64,000 nucleotides of DNA, from assembly GCF_021353295.2 (NCBI RefSeq), contig NZ_CP120635.1, positions 497,501 through 561,500 on the forward strand. The letters run 5' to 3'. Of this stretch, positions 11,548-20,191 are shown in pieces (within the stretch, counting starts at the first letter, position 1; every line of letters begins with the position of its first letter). The position numbers and the translations under genes were made by a program. The notes under the pieces were generated by a model. The model worked only from the letters and a program-made list of their open reading frames with translations. It ran no database searches and had not been told where the DNA came from. Source of the stretch: Pseudodesulfovibrio thermohalotolerans. GTDB taxonomy: Bacteria; Desulfobacterota; Desulfovibrionia; Desulfovibrionales; Desulfovibrionaceae.

Positions 11548-13401
11548 ATGACCGCATTGTCTGAAATTCGCGTATTGCCTCCGGGGCTCAAGAACCAGAT
11601 CGCCGCAGGCGAGGTGGTCGAGCGTCCGGCCAGCGTCGTCAAGGAACTGGTGGAGAACGCCCTGGACGCCGGGGCGACCCGCGTGGACGTCACCGTAGAG
11701 CAGGGCGGCCGCTCCCTCATCGTGGTTCAGGACAATGGAGCGGGTATTGCGGCCGGTCAGCTCAACCTGGCCGTGACCCGGCACGCCACCAGCAAGATCC
11801 GCGATTTTCACGATCTGTCCTCCATAGGCTCTTTCGGATTCCGGGGCGAGGCCCTGCCGTCCATAGCGTCTGTTTCCCGCTTTATCATGACCTCCCGCGC
11901 CGCCGGGGCCGCCGAAGCCGCCTTCATCGAGGTGCGCGCGGGCGAGGTTCATGCCGAGGGGCCTGCCGCGCTGGCCGCCGGCACCCGTGTGGAGGTCCGG
12001 GACCTGTTCGCCTCCACTCCGGCCCGGCTCAAGTTTCTCAAAACCGATTCCACCGAGAACCGGCGCTGCCAGGATGTGCTCATGCGTGCATCCCTGGCCC
12101 ACCTCGATACCGGCTTTTCCCTGACGGTGGGCGGACGCGAACTCTTTCGCCTGCCGCCCGGCCAGGCGTTGGCCGACCGGCTCGCCTCCTTCTGGCCTCC
12201 GACCGTTTGCGAAAGCCTCAGCCCTTTCGATTGTGAACGCGAGGGCTTTCGCGCCAGCGGCGTGGCCGGTTCCCCCAACACGGCCCAGGGGCGCGGCGAC
12301 CGCATCCTGCTCTACGTCAACGGCCGCCCGGTGCAGGACAAGCTCATGCTTTCGGCCGTGCGTCAGGCGTACAAGGGGATGCTCCTGTCCCGCGAATATC
12401 CGCAGATGGTGCTGTTCCTTGATTTGCCCCGCGACGAGGTGGATGTGAACGTGCATCCGGCCAAACTCGAAGTGCGCTTCATCGATGAGCGGCGCGTCTT
12501 CTCGGTCATCCGTTCGGGCGTGCTTCAGGCCCTGTCCGGTCGGGATGAGGAAACCGCTTTCGGATTCCCGGCCTCGGAACCCCGTATCGACCCCGCTCCC
12601 GCCGCCTTTTCCGGCGCGGGCTCTGTTTTCCGGGAGACAGGTCCCGAGGAACGCTCCGGGGGCAGCCATCGACCAGAAGGGTTCGGGGAAGCGAAATTTT
12701 CCACCTACAAGGCGTTCAAGGAGGACCGGGCGCGCTCCCTGGACCTTCCGGTACCGCCGCCAGCGCCCTTCGTTCCGACAGAGCGGCCGGACGGGTACGC
12801 CCCGGACCAGGTCCGCGAACCCGGGCCGGATGCCCTGCGGCCCGCGTCCCTTGCGGGCAGCGGATACACTTACCTCGGTCAGATCGCCGATACCTATCTG
12901 GTCCTGCGCCGGGGGGCCGACATGTTCCTGGTGGACCAGCACGCGGCCCACGAGCGGGTTCTGCTCGCCGCCATGCGCGACCAGCGCAGGAAGGGTGACT
13001 CCCAACCGCTGGCCCTGGCCCTGGAGCTGCCCCTGCACCCCAGCGAGGCCGAGGTTCTGGCCTCCCTGCGCGAGGATTTGCGCGCCATGGGCTTTGTCAT
13101 CGAGATGGACGGTCCGGCCAAAGCTCTGGTCAGGGGAATTCCCCCGACCCTTGAAACCGGCGAGGCTCGGGAGTATCTGAAGGACGCCCTGGCCGAAAAG
13201 GCCAGGGGGCTGGACGACCTGTGGACCATGATGGCCTGCAAGACCGCCATCAAGGCCAATCAGCCGCTGGCCGTGGACGAGGCCCTGGCTCTGTTGGAGA
13301 CCTGGCTTGAGACGCCCGAGCGCGAGTTCTGCCCGCACGGCAGGCCCGTGGTCCTGCGCTGGACGCCTTCCGATCTTGAGAAACTGTTCAAGAGAAAATG
13401 A
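11548..13401 (+). CDS. mutL: DNA mismatch repair protein MutL
   Basis: MutL links MutS mismatch recognition to strand incision. The N-terminal GHKL ATPase is clear: KELVENALDAGATRVDV, DNGAGI, GSFGFRGEALPSI, and later LYVNGRPVQDK. A variable Pro/Glu-rich linker (about residues 330-430) follows, and then the C-terminal dimerisation/endonuclease domain with ACKTAIKA and FCPHGRP. The metal motif reads DQHAAHERVLLA, so the final Glu of DQHA(X)2E(X)4E is Ala here. I prefer the ATG at 11548 over the upstream GTG at 11521 because homology begins at once (LPPGLKNQIAAGEVVERP). It overlaps alr by 4 nt. Confidence 0.95.
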   Translation: MTALSEIRVLPPGLKNQIAAGEVVERPASVVKELVENALDAGATRVDVTVEQGGRSLIVVQDNGAGIAAGQLNLAVTRHATSKIRDFHDLSSIGSFGFRGEALPSIASVSRFIMTSRAAGAAEAAFIEVRAGEVHAEGPAALAAGTRVEVRDLFASTPARLKFLKTDSTENRRCQDVLMRASLAHLDTGFSLTVGGRELFRLPPGQALADRLASFWPPTVCESLSPFDCEREGFRASGVAGSPNTAQGRGDRILLYVNGRPVQDKLMLSAVRQAYKGMLLSREYPQMVLFLDLPRDEVDVNVHPAKLEVRFIDERRVFSVIRSGVLQALSGRDEETAFGFPASEPRIDPAPAAFSGAGSVFRETGPEERSGGSHRPEGFGEAKFSTYKAFKEDRARSLDLPVPPPAPFVPTERPDGYAPDQVREPGPDALRPASLAGSGYTYLGQIADTYLVLRRGADMFLVDQHAAHERVLLAAMRDQRRKGDSQPLALALELPLHPSEAEVLASLREDLRAMGFVIEMDGPAKALVRGIPPTLETGEAREYLKDALAEKARGLDDLWTMMACKTAIKANQPLAVDEALALLETWLETPEREFCPHGRPVVLRWTPSDLEKLFKRK

Positions 13402-14525
13402 TGATCGACTACAACAAACTGCGCGTGCGCATCCACCTGGACAACCTTCGCCACAACTACCGCCTGTTCGCCGGAATCCACGATAACGTCATCCCGGTCA
13501 TCAAGTCCGACGCCTACGGGCACGGGCTTGTCGAGGTGGCCAACGCCCTGGAAAAGGACGGCGCGACGACTTTCGCCGTGGGCTTTGTCCATGAAGCGGC
13601 CAAGCTGCGCGATTCGGGTTGCGACAAGCGCATCCTGGCCCTGCTCGGTCCGGTCTCCGACGAGGATATCCGTCTTTTGTGGAGCCACCGCATCCTGACC
13701 CCCATATCCCATTTCGCCCAGCTCAGGCGGGTCCTGGCCGTGTCCGAGGAGCTTGGTTCCCTGGAGATCGGGCTCAAGTTCGACACGGGTATGCGCCGCC
13801 TCGGCTTTCTTCCCGAGGAAGTGGGCGAGGTCGCGGCCCTGCTCAAGGGGAGCGGGGTTACGCCGGTCATGGCCACCTCCCATCTGGCTCGCGCCGATGA
13901 ACCGGGCCGTGAGCAGGATGTGGCCTTGCAGGCCCGGCGGTTCCGTGCCGCCCTGGACGGACTGGCCGAGGCCGGATTCGAGGTGGAGGCCAACCTGGCC
14001 AACTCCGCGGGAGGCATGATCCACGACGTCTGCCGCCTGGATTCCATGCGCCTGGGCATCGGCCTGTATGGCTGCGATCCCCTTGAGGGGAGAGGCTGCG
14101 AGACCCTGCCGGGGCGGCTCATGCCCGCCATGGAGGTCTCGGCTCCGGTCATGCAGGTCCATCCGCTGAAGAAGGGCGAATCCATCAGCTATGGCTGGAC
14201 TTTCACCGCCGAACGCGACTCCACGGTGGCTATTGTCGGCGTGGGCTACGCCGACAACTACAGCCGCGCCCTGTCCAACCGGGGCGAGATGGTCATCCAC
14301 GGCAGGCGCGTGCCCATCCGGGGCAGGGTGTGTATGCAGATGACCGCGGTTGACGTGACAGACCTTATGGGTGAAGGGAAAGATGTCCTTCCGGGCGACG
14401 AGGCGTGGCTCCTGGGCGGTCCCGGAGACAACCCCGTGACTCCCGAGGACCTTGCCGGGTGGTGCGGGACCATCACCTATGAAGCGTTCTGCCTGCTGGG
14501 GCAGAACAGGCGCGAATACGTATAA
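13398..14525 (+). CDS. alr: Alanine racemase
   Basis: This PLP-dependent enzyme interconverts L- and D-alanine to supply D-Ala for peptidoglycan. The 375-aa protein shows the PLP-lysine motif VIKSDAYGHGLVEVAN near the N-terminus (Lys36), the SYGWTFTAERDSTVAIVGVG segment carrying the second catalytic Tyr, and the C-terminal beta-domain RVCMQMTAVDVTD. ATG at 13398 overlaps the mutL stop (ATGA), which indicates translational coupling. The order hldD-lptD-mutL-alr on one strand, tightly spaced up to lptD and with the mutL/alr overlap, suggests one envelope/repair transcript. Confidence 0.95.
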   Translation: MMIDYNKLRVRIHLDNLRHNYRLFAGIHDNVIPVIKSDAYGHGLVEVANALEKDGATTFAVGFVHEAAKLRDSGCDKRILALLGPVSDEDIRLLWSHRILTPISHFAQLRRVLAVSEELGSLEIGLKFDTGMRRLGFLPEEVGEVAALLKGSGVTPVMATSHLARADEPGREQDVALQARRFRAALDGLAEAGFEVEANLANSAGGMIHDVCRLDSMRLGIGLYGCDPLEGRGCETLPGRLMPAMEVSAPVMQVHPLKKGESISYGWTFTAERDSTVAIVGVGYADNYSRALSNRGEMVIHGRRVPIRGRVCMQMTAVDVTDLMGEGKDVLPGDEAWLLGGPGDNPVTPEDLAGWCGTITYEAFCLLGQNRREYV

Positions 14526-14596
14526 GCATTTTTCGTGAACGAATAACGTGAGGCCGGACGGGCGCGGCGCGCCGCGGACGGTCGGGGAGCAAAAAT

Positions 14597-14818
14597 ATGC
14601 CTGCTGTGCAAGACGATGAATGGGTTGTGGCCGAGAGCTATCCCGTCCGGGAAATGGAAGCCAACGGCGTGACCCCCGACTGGGTCGAGGGCAAGTGGCT
14701 GGACGTTGCCGAGGATATGGCCCTCATTCCCGAGAACAACGTGCGCCTCATCGTGGAAAACGGCGTCTGCCGTGTGGAGGTCTCCACCTATCTCATGGAG
14801 TGCGTGCGCGGCTTCTAG
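14597..14818 (+). CDS. Small hypothetical protein
   Basis: A 73-aa acidic protein of unknown family (ESYPVREMEANGV, DWVEGKWLDVAEDMALIPE, VSTYLMECVRGF). It starts at an ATG 71 bp after alr and is followed by a strong terminator, so it closes that transcript. There is no signal peptide and no membrane segment. I cannot assign a function. The codon usage looks like the neighbours and supports a real gene. Confidence 0.6.
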   Translation: MPAVQDDEWVVAESYPVREMEANGVTPDWVEGKWLDVAEDMALIPENNVRLIVENGVCRVEVSTYLMECVRGF

Positions 14819-14838
14819 ACGAATGGCCAAGGTTCTCC

Positions 14839-14887
14839 CGGCCCGGACCGGGGTGCGGAATTTCCGCGCTCCGGCCGGGCCTTTTTT
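14839..14887 (+). terminator. Intrinsic terminator after the alr group
   Basis: A long GC-rich hairpin (GGCCCGGACCGG ... CCGGCCGGGCC) is followed by a run of six T residues at 14882-14887. It lies just after the 73-aa gene and before the promoter region of the phosphate sensor gene. Confidence 0.85.
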
Positions 14888-15142
14888 CGTCCTGAATCGG
14901 CAGATCTGAAACTGCGGCTTCCGTTGCCTGAATTTTACCATCCTTTTTGACACGGTCTCGAACCGTTGCATGTCGGCCGCCGTGCCGCGCAAGGCTGTCC
15001 GGGGCGTTTCCCAAACGGGGAGTCGCCTCCGCTCCGTTTGATTATGTGAGCTGATGCAATACGTTGGGTGGCATGTCAGGGGGCTTTGAGCCCCGCGCGG
15101 AGGTCGTTGCCCGTGGCTTTATTTTAGTCTTTCCATTGAGCG

Positions 15143-15200
15143 TTTGTCACAGAACTGTAACAATGGAAAATATTACAATTCGGTTACGATTGTGTTACAC
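15143..15200 (+). promoter_or_regulatory. Candidate Pho box array upstream of the phosphate sensor kinase
   Basis: TTTGTCAC at 15143-15150 and CTGTAAC at 15155-15161 are separated by 4 bp, the layout of the PhoB-binding Pho box (two CTGTCAT-like 7-mers). Further related elements follow with about 11-bp spacing (GGTTACG at 15182-15188, TGTTACA at 15193-15199). The site lies 80-140 bp upstream of the histidine kinase that precedes a phosphate transporter. PhoB itself is not encoded in the window. The rest of 14888-15142 shows nothing recognisable. Confidence 0.65.
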
Positions 15201-15281
15201 AGCGCACGCGCTCGGCGAAAGAGGTACTTGATCTCGTCGATCAACAATGTAACCGCTGAACGCGCGATCCAAGGACAGGCA

Positions 15282-17075
15282 ATGAAACTGCGCTCTTTTC
15301 AAATGCGGATCCTGCTGTGGACCTGGGGGCTGCTCCTCATGGCCATGGCCGTGGTCTTTTTCTACTCCACGAGCATCGTGGGCGACGAGCTGGTCACCGA
15401 GGCGGAAATCCGCACGCGCCACCAGATCGAGGCCATCGAGTGGCTCATCCGCGACCACTCGCTGTTCGAATCCGATCAGGATTTCGCCGAGTGGCTTGAT
15501 GCGTTGGCCTTCAAGCTTAATTCCCGGATCACCTATATCGTGAACGGACGGGTGGTGGCCGATTCGGAGGTGCCCTACGCCGATCTCGGATCACTGGACG
15601 ACCACGGGAGCCGCCCCGAGGTCCTGGCCGCCCAGAAGGACGGCTGGGGGGTCAACGTCCGCCACTCCGACACCCTTGGCAAAGACATGCTCTATGTGGC
15701 CCGGGAGTTTTCCGGGCTGACTTCCGTGGACGGGGGCATCCTGCGCATGGCCGTCCCGTTCTCCCATGTCAGCGCGCGCCTGGACCTGCTGCGCACCAAT
15801 CTCATCTGGCTCTTCCTGGGCACCTTCGCGTTGGCCGTCGTACTGAGCGTTATCATGTCGCACAACATGGGCCGCGACATCCGGTCCTTTTCCGATCTGG
15901 CGAAGTCCATCGGGGAGGGCGATTATTCAAAAAGATTGCGGGCCGTGCCCGGCGGCGAGTTCAAGCCGCTGGCCGAGTCTATCAACGCCATGGCCCAGTC
16001 CATCGAGCGCAACATCGAACTCATCCAGGACCAGAAGGGGCAGTTGCAGGCCGTATTCGGCGGAATGCGCGAGGGCGTGCTGACCGTGGACGCGCATGGC
16101 CGCATCGAGTCCTTCAACAACTCCCTGGACGAAATGTTCAACCTGCCTTCGTCCACCATCGGCCGGTCGCCCATCGAGGTCATCCGGCGCTACGAAATTC
16201 AGGATCTGGTGGACCATATCATCGCCGAGCCCGAAGCCGGGCCGAAGTCCATTCAGATCGACATCATGGACACGCGCACCGTCGAGGTCACCGCGGAGCG
16301 GTTTCTGGACCAGAACGGGGTGCGCAAAGTCATCCTGGTTTTCTACGACATCACCGAAATGAAGCGCAGCGAGAAGGGGCTCAAGGATTTCGTGGCCAAC
16401 GCCTCTCATCAGCTTCGCACACCCCTGACCTCGATCAAGGGGTACACCGAGACGCTGCTGGACATGCCTCCGAACGATCCCGAGGCCGCCCGCCGGTTCC
16501 TGGAAACCGTGCTCAAGAACGCGGATCACATGGACAAGGTCATTTCCAGTATGCTCGCGCTTGCCAAGTCCGAGCAGGCTGGCAAGCTGCTTAAAATGAC
16601 GCCTCTTTCCGGGCGCGAGCATCTGTCCCGCGCCATCGACGACCTGGCCGTGTGGGCCTCGGAGCGCGACATCACCTTCCGCACCCGCACCCCGGACGAC
16701 GAGATGATGGTCATGGGCGAAACGGACGGGCTGCTGCACGTCTTCCACAACCTGCTCAACAATGCGGTCAAGTACAGCCCCGACGGCGGGGTCGTAACGG
16801 TCAGCGCGGAAGACGACGGCGAGTCCATCGTGTTTTGCGTCGAGGACCAGGGGCCGGGCATCTCGCGCGAGCATTCCACCAAGGTGTTCGAACGTTTCTA
16901 CCGGGTGGACGAGAACACCATCGACGGGTCGGGCAGCGCCGGACTGGGGCTTGCCATCTGCCGTCGCATCGTCAAGAACCTGGGCGGCGAGATCTGGCAC
17001 GACGGCTACGGCGAGGATGTGCGCGGCGCGCGCTTCTGCTTCCGCCTGAACAAACCCGAGGAAACGGTCCTGTAG
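15282..17075 (+). CDS. phoR: PhoR-like phosphate sensor histidine kinase
   Basis: A 597-aa membrane sensor kinase. From the N-terminus: TM1 (RILLWTWGLLLMAMAVVFFY), a periplasmic loop of about 130 aa, TM2 (LIWLFLGTFALAVVLSVIM), a HAMP linker, a PAS domain (VFGGMREGVLTVDAHGRI), HisKA with the phospho-acceptor in NASHQLRTPLTSIKG, and HATPase_c (HNLLNNAVKYSPDGG, VEDQGPGI, GSAGLGLAICRRI). PhoR identity rests on this layout, the Pho-box-like sites upstream and the phosphate transporter gene immediately downstream. I used ATG 15282 (AAGGA upstream); an upstream TTG reading would translate the Pho box. A partner response regulator is not adjacent. Confidence 0.85.
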   Translation: MKLRSFQMRILLWTWGLLLMAMAVVFFYSTSIVGDELVTEAEIRTRHQIEAIEWLIRDHSLFESDQDFAEWLDALAFKLNSRITYIVNGRVVADSEVPYADLGSLDDHGSRPEVLAAQKDGWGVNVRHSDTLGKDMLYVAREFSGLTSVDGGILRMAVPFSHVSARLDLLRTNLIWLFLGTFALAVVLSVIMSHNMGRDIRSFSDLAKSIGEGDYSKRLRAVPGGEFKPLAESINAMAQSIERNIELIQDQKGQLQAVFGGMREGVLTVDAHGRIESFNNSLDEMFNLPSSTIGRSPIEVIRRYEIQDLVDHIIAEPEAGPKSIQIDIMDTRTVEVTAERFLDQNGVRKVILVFYDITEMKRSEKGLKDFVANASHQLRTPLTSIKGYTETLLDMPPNDPEAARRFLETVLKNADHMDKVISSMLALAKSEQAGKLLKMTPLSGREHLSRAIDDLAVWASERDITFRTRTPDDEMMVMGETDGLLHVFHNLLNNAVKYSPDGGVVTVSAEDDGESIVFCVEDQGPGISREHSTKVFERFYRVDENTIDGSGSAGLGLAICRRIVKNLGGEIWHDGYGEDVRGARFCFRLNKPEETVL

Positions 17076-17114
17076 GCAACTTCTAACCAATTCCCTCGAA
17101 AGAGGGGCGATACG

Positions 17115-18353
17115 ATGGATATTTACGATCTGTTCTTATACCTGTCCGTGGGGGCCGGTTTCCTCATGGCCTTCAACCTCGGCGCCAACGACGTGGCCAA
17201 CTCCATGGCCTCGGCCGTCGGCGCCAGGGCCATCACGGTTAAACAGGCCGTGTTCATCGCGGGCTCCCTCAACTTCGTGGGCGCGGTTTTTCTCGGCTCC
17301 CACGTCACCGCAACAATCAGCAAGGGTATCATCAATCCGGAGGTCATCTCGGACCCGAAGCTGGTGATGATCGGCATGTTCGCCGCGCTTCTCGCGGCGG
17401 GCATATGGGTTCTGGTGGCCACATTGACCTCGCTGCCGGTGTCGTCCACGCACTCCATCGTCGGGGCGATCACCGGATTCGGCCTGGTGGCGGGAGGACC
17501 GGACGTGGTCAACTGGCTCAAGATGGGCGGCATCGTCCTGTCGTGGGTAATCTCCCCATTCTTTGCCGCAGCCATTGCCTACTTCATCTTCACGCACATA
17601 CGACGATACATTCTCTTCCAGCATCACTTCATCCGCCAAGCAAAGAAATGGGCGCCCATCTGGGTGGCCATTACCCTCTCCATGATCTCCCTTTCCTTTC
17701 TATACAAGACACCGGCCGGCAAGTCCCTGAACCTGCACTGGCTGGTATCGTTGGGCATCGCCGGGTTCCTGGCCCTGCTTGCCTGGGCCGCGGCCCGGGT
17801 TTTCGTGGGCAAGATCGTCCTCGACGAGGAGGAAGGCGCCGAGGGCGTGGAGCGGGTCTTCCGCAAGATGCTGGTTGGCACTTCCTGCTATGTGGCCCTC
17901 TCCCAGGGGGCCAACGACGTGGCCAACGCCATCGGGCCTGTCGCGGCCATCTACCTCATCGCCAAGGAGCATGTGCTCCTCGCGCGGGCCGAGGTTCCGT
18001 GGCCCATGCTTGTTCTGGGCGGCTTTGGCATAGCGGTGGGCATCGCGCTGCTGGGGCATAAGGTCATGGCCACCGTGGGCGAGAAAATCACCACTCTGAC
18101 CAACACCCGGGGGTTCGCCGTCGACTTTGGCGCGGCCTCCACTGTATTGGTCGCCTCCAATCTCGGCTTGCCGGTATCCACCACCCACGCGGCTGTGGGC
18201 GGCGTGGTCGGCGTGGGGTTGGCCCGCGGCTTTTCGGCCGTGGATTTCCGGGTCCTGTTGCGCATCGTCGCCTACTGGGTGGCCACTGTCCCGATCGCGG
18301 CCCTGACCAGTATAGTTATCTTTGTGCTGCTCAAATGGTTGTGTTACGGCTAG
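17115..18353 (+). CDS. pit: Inorganic phosphate transporter, PiT family
   Basis: A 412-aa polytopic inner-membrane protein that moves phosphate (as metal-phosphate or with H+/Na+) into the cell. The two inverted PiT signature repeats are present: FNLGANDVANSMASAVGARA near the N-terminus and ALSQGANDVANAIGPVA in the second half. The matching LPVSSTHSIVGAITGFG and LPVSTTHAAVGGVVGVG motifs follow. About ten hydrophobic segments are visible. It lies 40 bp after the PhoR-like kinase and 43 bp before a DUF47 gene, which fits a phosphate uptake operon. Confidence 0.93.
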   Translation: MDIYDLFLYLSVGAGFLMAFNLGANDVANSMASAVGARAITVKQAVFIAGSLNFVGAVFLGSHVTATISKGIINPEVISDPKLVMIGMFAALLAAGIWVLVATLTSLPVSSTHSIVGAITGFGLVAGGPDVVNWLKMGGIVLSWVISPFFAAAIAYFIFTHIRRYILFQHHFIRQAKKWAPIWVAITLSMISLSFLYKTPAGKSLNLHWLVSLGIAGFLALLAWAAARVFVGKIVLDEEEGAEGVERVFRKMLVGTSCYVALSQGANDVANAIGPVAAIYLIAKEHVLLARAEVPWPMLVLGGFGIAVGIALLGHKVMATVGEKITTLTNTRGFAVDFGAASTVLVASNLGLPVSTTHAAVGGVVGVGLARGFSAVDFRVLLRIVAYWVATVPIAALTSIVIFVLLKWLCYG

Positions 18354-18395
18354 GTTACAAAAATTGAAACAATCCTTTTCAGAAGAGGTCGCCAT

Positions 18396-19070
18396 ATGAC
18401 ATTGAGAATCCCCTTCTTCGGCCTGCTCGGTAAGCGTTCCCCCATGGAAGGGCTGGTCGAGCATTACGACAAGATCGCCGAGTGCATTTCCGCCATCGAT
18501 GAATCCCTTGAGTGCTATGTTTCCGGCGGGGTGTGCCGCGAGTTCAAGGAACTGAACAAGACCGTGGACGAGATCGAGAATCATGCCGACTCGATCAAGC
18601 GGAACATCCGCAACCATCTGCCTCAGGGCCTGTTCATGGCCGTTGAGAAACACCTGTTCCTGTCCTACACCAAGAGCCAGGACAACATCCTCGACGCGGC
18701 TCAGGACGCCCTGCATTGGCTGGCCATCCGCCCGATCGTCATTCCCGAGGACACCCAGAAGGACCTGATCTATCTCTTGGATTCCGTGGCCAAATGCACG
18801 GCGCTTCTCGGCCCCGCGCTCAAGTCCACCATCGCGCTGCTCAACGGTGAGTCTCTGGACCGCGAGGGCACCAAGGAGTGCTATCGCAGGGTTCGTAGGG
18901 AGCGCGACGAAGTCCGCCGCCGCAAGAACGATCTGGAGAAAAAGATTTTCGACAAGGATATCGATTTCAAGGCGATCTACCAGCTCATCCACTTCGTGGA
19001 TTGCCTCGACAATATGGGGCACAACACGGAGAACTGCGCCGAGCTGTTGCGTTCCATGATCGCCAGATAA
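18396..19070 (+). CDS. DUF47-family (PhoU-like) Pit accessory protein
   Basis: A 224-aa all-helical protein of the DUF47/TIGR00153 group, recognised by its opening (FFGLLGKRSPMEGLVEHYDK) and the helical repeats with acidic/basic heptads (VDEIENHADSIKRNIRNHL, CYRRVRRERDEVRRR). DUF47 proteins are remote PhoU relatives, usually encoded next to pit genes and thought to control transporter activity. The genetic order kinase-pit-DUF47 fits that role. It is followed by a terminator. The regulatory role is inferred from family and context. Confidence 0.88.
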   Translation: MTLRIPFFGLLGKRSPMEGLVEHYDKIAECISAIDESLECYVSGGVCREFKELNKTVDEIENHADSIKRNIRNHLPQGLFMAVEKHLFLSYTKSQDNILDAAQDALHWLAIRPIVIPEDTQKDLIYLLDSVAKCTALLGPALKSTIALLNGESLDREGTKECYRRVRRERDEVRRRKNDLEKKIFDKDIDFKAIYQLIHFVDCLDNMGHNTENCAELLRSMIAR

Positions 19071-19104
19071 CCTGGCGGCGTCAGCCGCGCTCCCTTCACG
19101 TAAA

Positions 19105-19135
19105 AAAAGGCCCGACGCCATGCGCCGGGCCTTTT
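19105..19135. terminator. Bidirectional terminator between convergent genes
   Basis: AAAAGGCCCG and CGGGCCTTTT form the outer stem with GC-rich inner pairing (ACGC..GCGC). The A-tract on one side and T-tract on the other allow termination of both the DUF47 transcript (plus) and the lipoprotein transcript (minus). Confidence 0.85.
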
Positions 19136-19152
19136 CTCTGTTTCTTGCGGGG

Positions 19153-19602
19153 CTATCGTTTGACCTGCTTGACCGTCACCTCCACGGCCTTGCCCTCGGC
19201 CCAGGGCGGGGAGTCGAGCCGCGTGTTGCCGGAAAAGAGAACCTGGCCCCTGAATTCGATGCGGGCTGATACTGCGTAACGCAACGTGTCGACGATTCGC
19301 GATTGGTCGTATCCGAGGACTACCTTGAAGGGCGGCGCGGCCTTGATGGGCAGGAATGCATCGGCCACGCCTCTGTCGTTCGGATCGAGCCGGGAGAGGT
19401 TCTCCAATTCCACGAACAATGTGCAGCCCGGAGGCAAAAGCATCCGCTCGCGATAGGTTACCGATACCTTCATGGTCGCGGAAGGCTGGCTTTTGGCGGG
19501 TTGTTCCGCCTTGCCGGATGTGGAGGCGCAACCGCCAATGGCGGTCAGGAGCAGGAGCGCGGCCGCGATGGCCGGGACAAGGAAACGGGTTGGGCGTAGC
19601 AT
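19153..19602 (-). CDS. YbaY-family lipoprotein
   Basis: A 149-aa predicted lipoprotein with a lipobox ending AIGGC after a hydrophobic segment (LVPAIAAALLLLTAI). The mature domain (KVSVTYRERMLLPPGCTLFV, then FKVVLGYDQSRI and LRYAVSARIEFRGQVLFSGN) matches the YbaY/YscW-like fold in which YRERMLLPP is characteristic. Function is unknown in most bacteria; some relatives assist secretin assembly. I chose the Met at 19602 because GGAG lies 6 nt upstream of it; an upstream Met four codons earlier lacks such a site. Confidence 0.8.
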   Translation of the reverse strand: MLRPTRFLVPAIAAALLLLTAIGGCASTSGKAEQPAKSQPSATMKVSVTYRERMLLPPGCTLFVELENLSRLDPNDRGVADAFLPIKAAPPFKVVLGYDQSRIVDTLRYAVSARIEFRGQVLFSGNTRLDSPPWAEGKAVEVTVKQVKR

Positions 19603-19715
19603 GGGAGACTCCATCTTTTCCCCATGCTACGCAATTTGGTTTCCGCGCGCCAGTGGCTGGACAGGCTCGTCCGGCTCGAAAAAAAGCGGAAAGTTCTTGA
19701 AGAAAATGCTTGAAA

Positions 19716-19733
19716 TTGAAAATCGATTTCAAT
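19716..19733. promoter_or_regulatory. Candidate Fur box
   Basis: TTGAAAATCGATTTCAATA is a near-palindrome of the GAAAAT-N-ATTTTC type that resembles Fur operators, and it strongly resembles the site at 22348-22365. It lies in the region between the divergent lipoprotein gene (minus) and the TPR gene (plus, start 19869), so it could control either. No experimental basis is visible here. Confidence 0.55.
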
Positions 19734-19868
19734 ACAGTTCCCCCATGTCAGCCCTTCGCAAAAGAGGAGCCGTTCCGGCTCAATACCAGTACTTCTTCTT
19801 TTCAAAGCGATGTATCGGCCGGTCCGCCACGTGCGCGGCCGGATAACCAACATCCAAGGAGAAGTCGT

Positions 19869-20189
19869 ATGAGTTCGTTGAAAAAACTCGGTATGCTGAA
19901 TCGCGAAGGAATGCGGGCCTGCAACGAAGGCCGCCCCGGCGACGCCCTGTTCCAGTTGACCCAGGCCGACAGCCTGGCCCGGTCGCTCAATTCGCCCCTG
20001 CACGAGGCCAAGGTGCGCAACAACATGGGGCTGGTCTATCAGCTTTCCGGAAAATACGAAGAGGCGCGCGTCAGCTTTCGCATCGCGGCCAGCCGCGCCG
20101 TGGAAGGCGGAGCCGAGAACTCGGGCCTGCACCGGGTTATCATGAGCAACCTGGGCTCTCTGTCCGCCGCCAGAGGCAGGGCCGCCTAG
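19869..20189 (+). CDS. Small TPR-repeat protein
   Basis: A 106-aa cytoplasmic protein with tetratricopeptide-like helices (ACNEGRPGDALFQLTQADSL, VRNNMGLVYQLSGKYEEARV, followed by SFRIAASRAVE). The TPR consensus G-x-Y-E-E-A is clear in the second unit. The ATG at 19869 has AAGGAGAAG at good distance; a longer reading from 19710 would translate the Fur-box region and is rejected. It ends 2 bp before the HD-GYP gene, so the two are likely co-transcribed and perhaps functionally linked. Confidence 0.75.
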   Translation: MSSLKKLGMLNREGMRACNEGRPGDALFQLTQADSLARSLNSPLHEAKVRNNMGLVYQLSGKYEEARVSFRIAASRAVEGGAENSGLHRVIMSNLGSLSAARGRAA

Positions 20190-20191
20190 CC

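Noticed and set aside
9151..13338. Very long antisense open reading frame opposite lptD and mutL
   Set aside because: It follows GC-rich codon bias on the opposite strand; both plus-strand genes have full family motifs, and the antisense product shows no domain.
15144..15281. N-terminal extension of the PhoR-like kinase from a TTG
   Set aside because: It would translate the Pho-box region; the ATG at 15282 has a ribosome-binding site and starts the first transmembrane helix.
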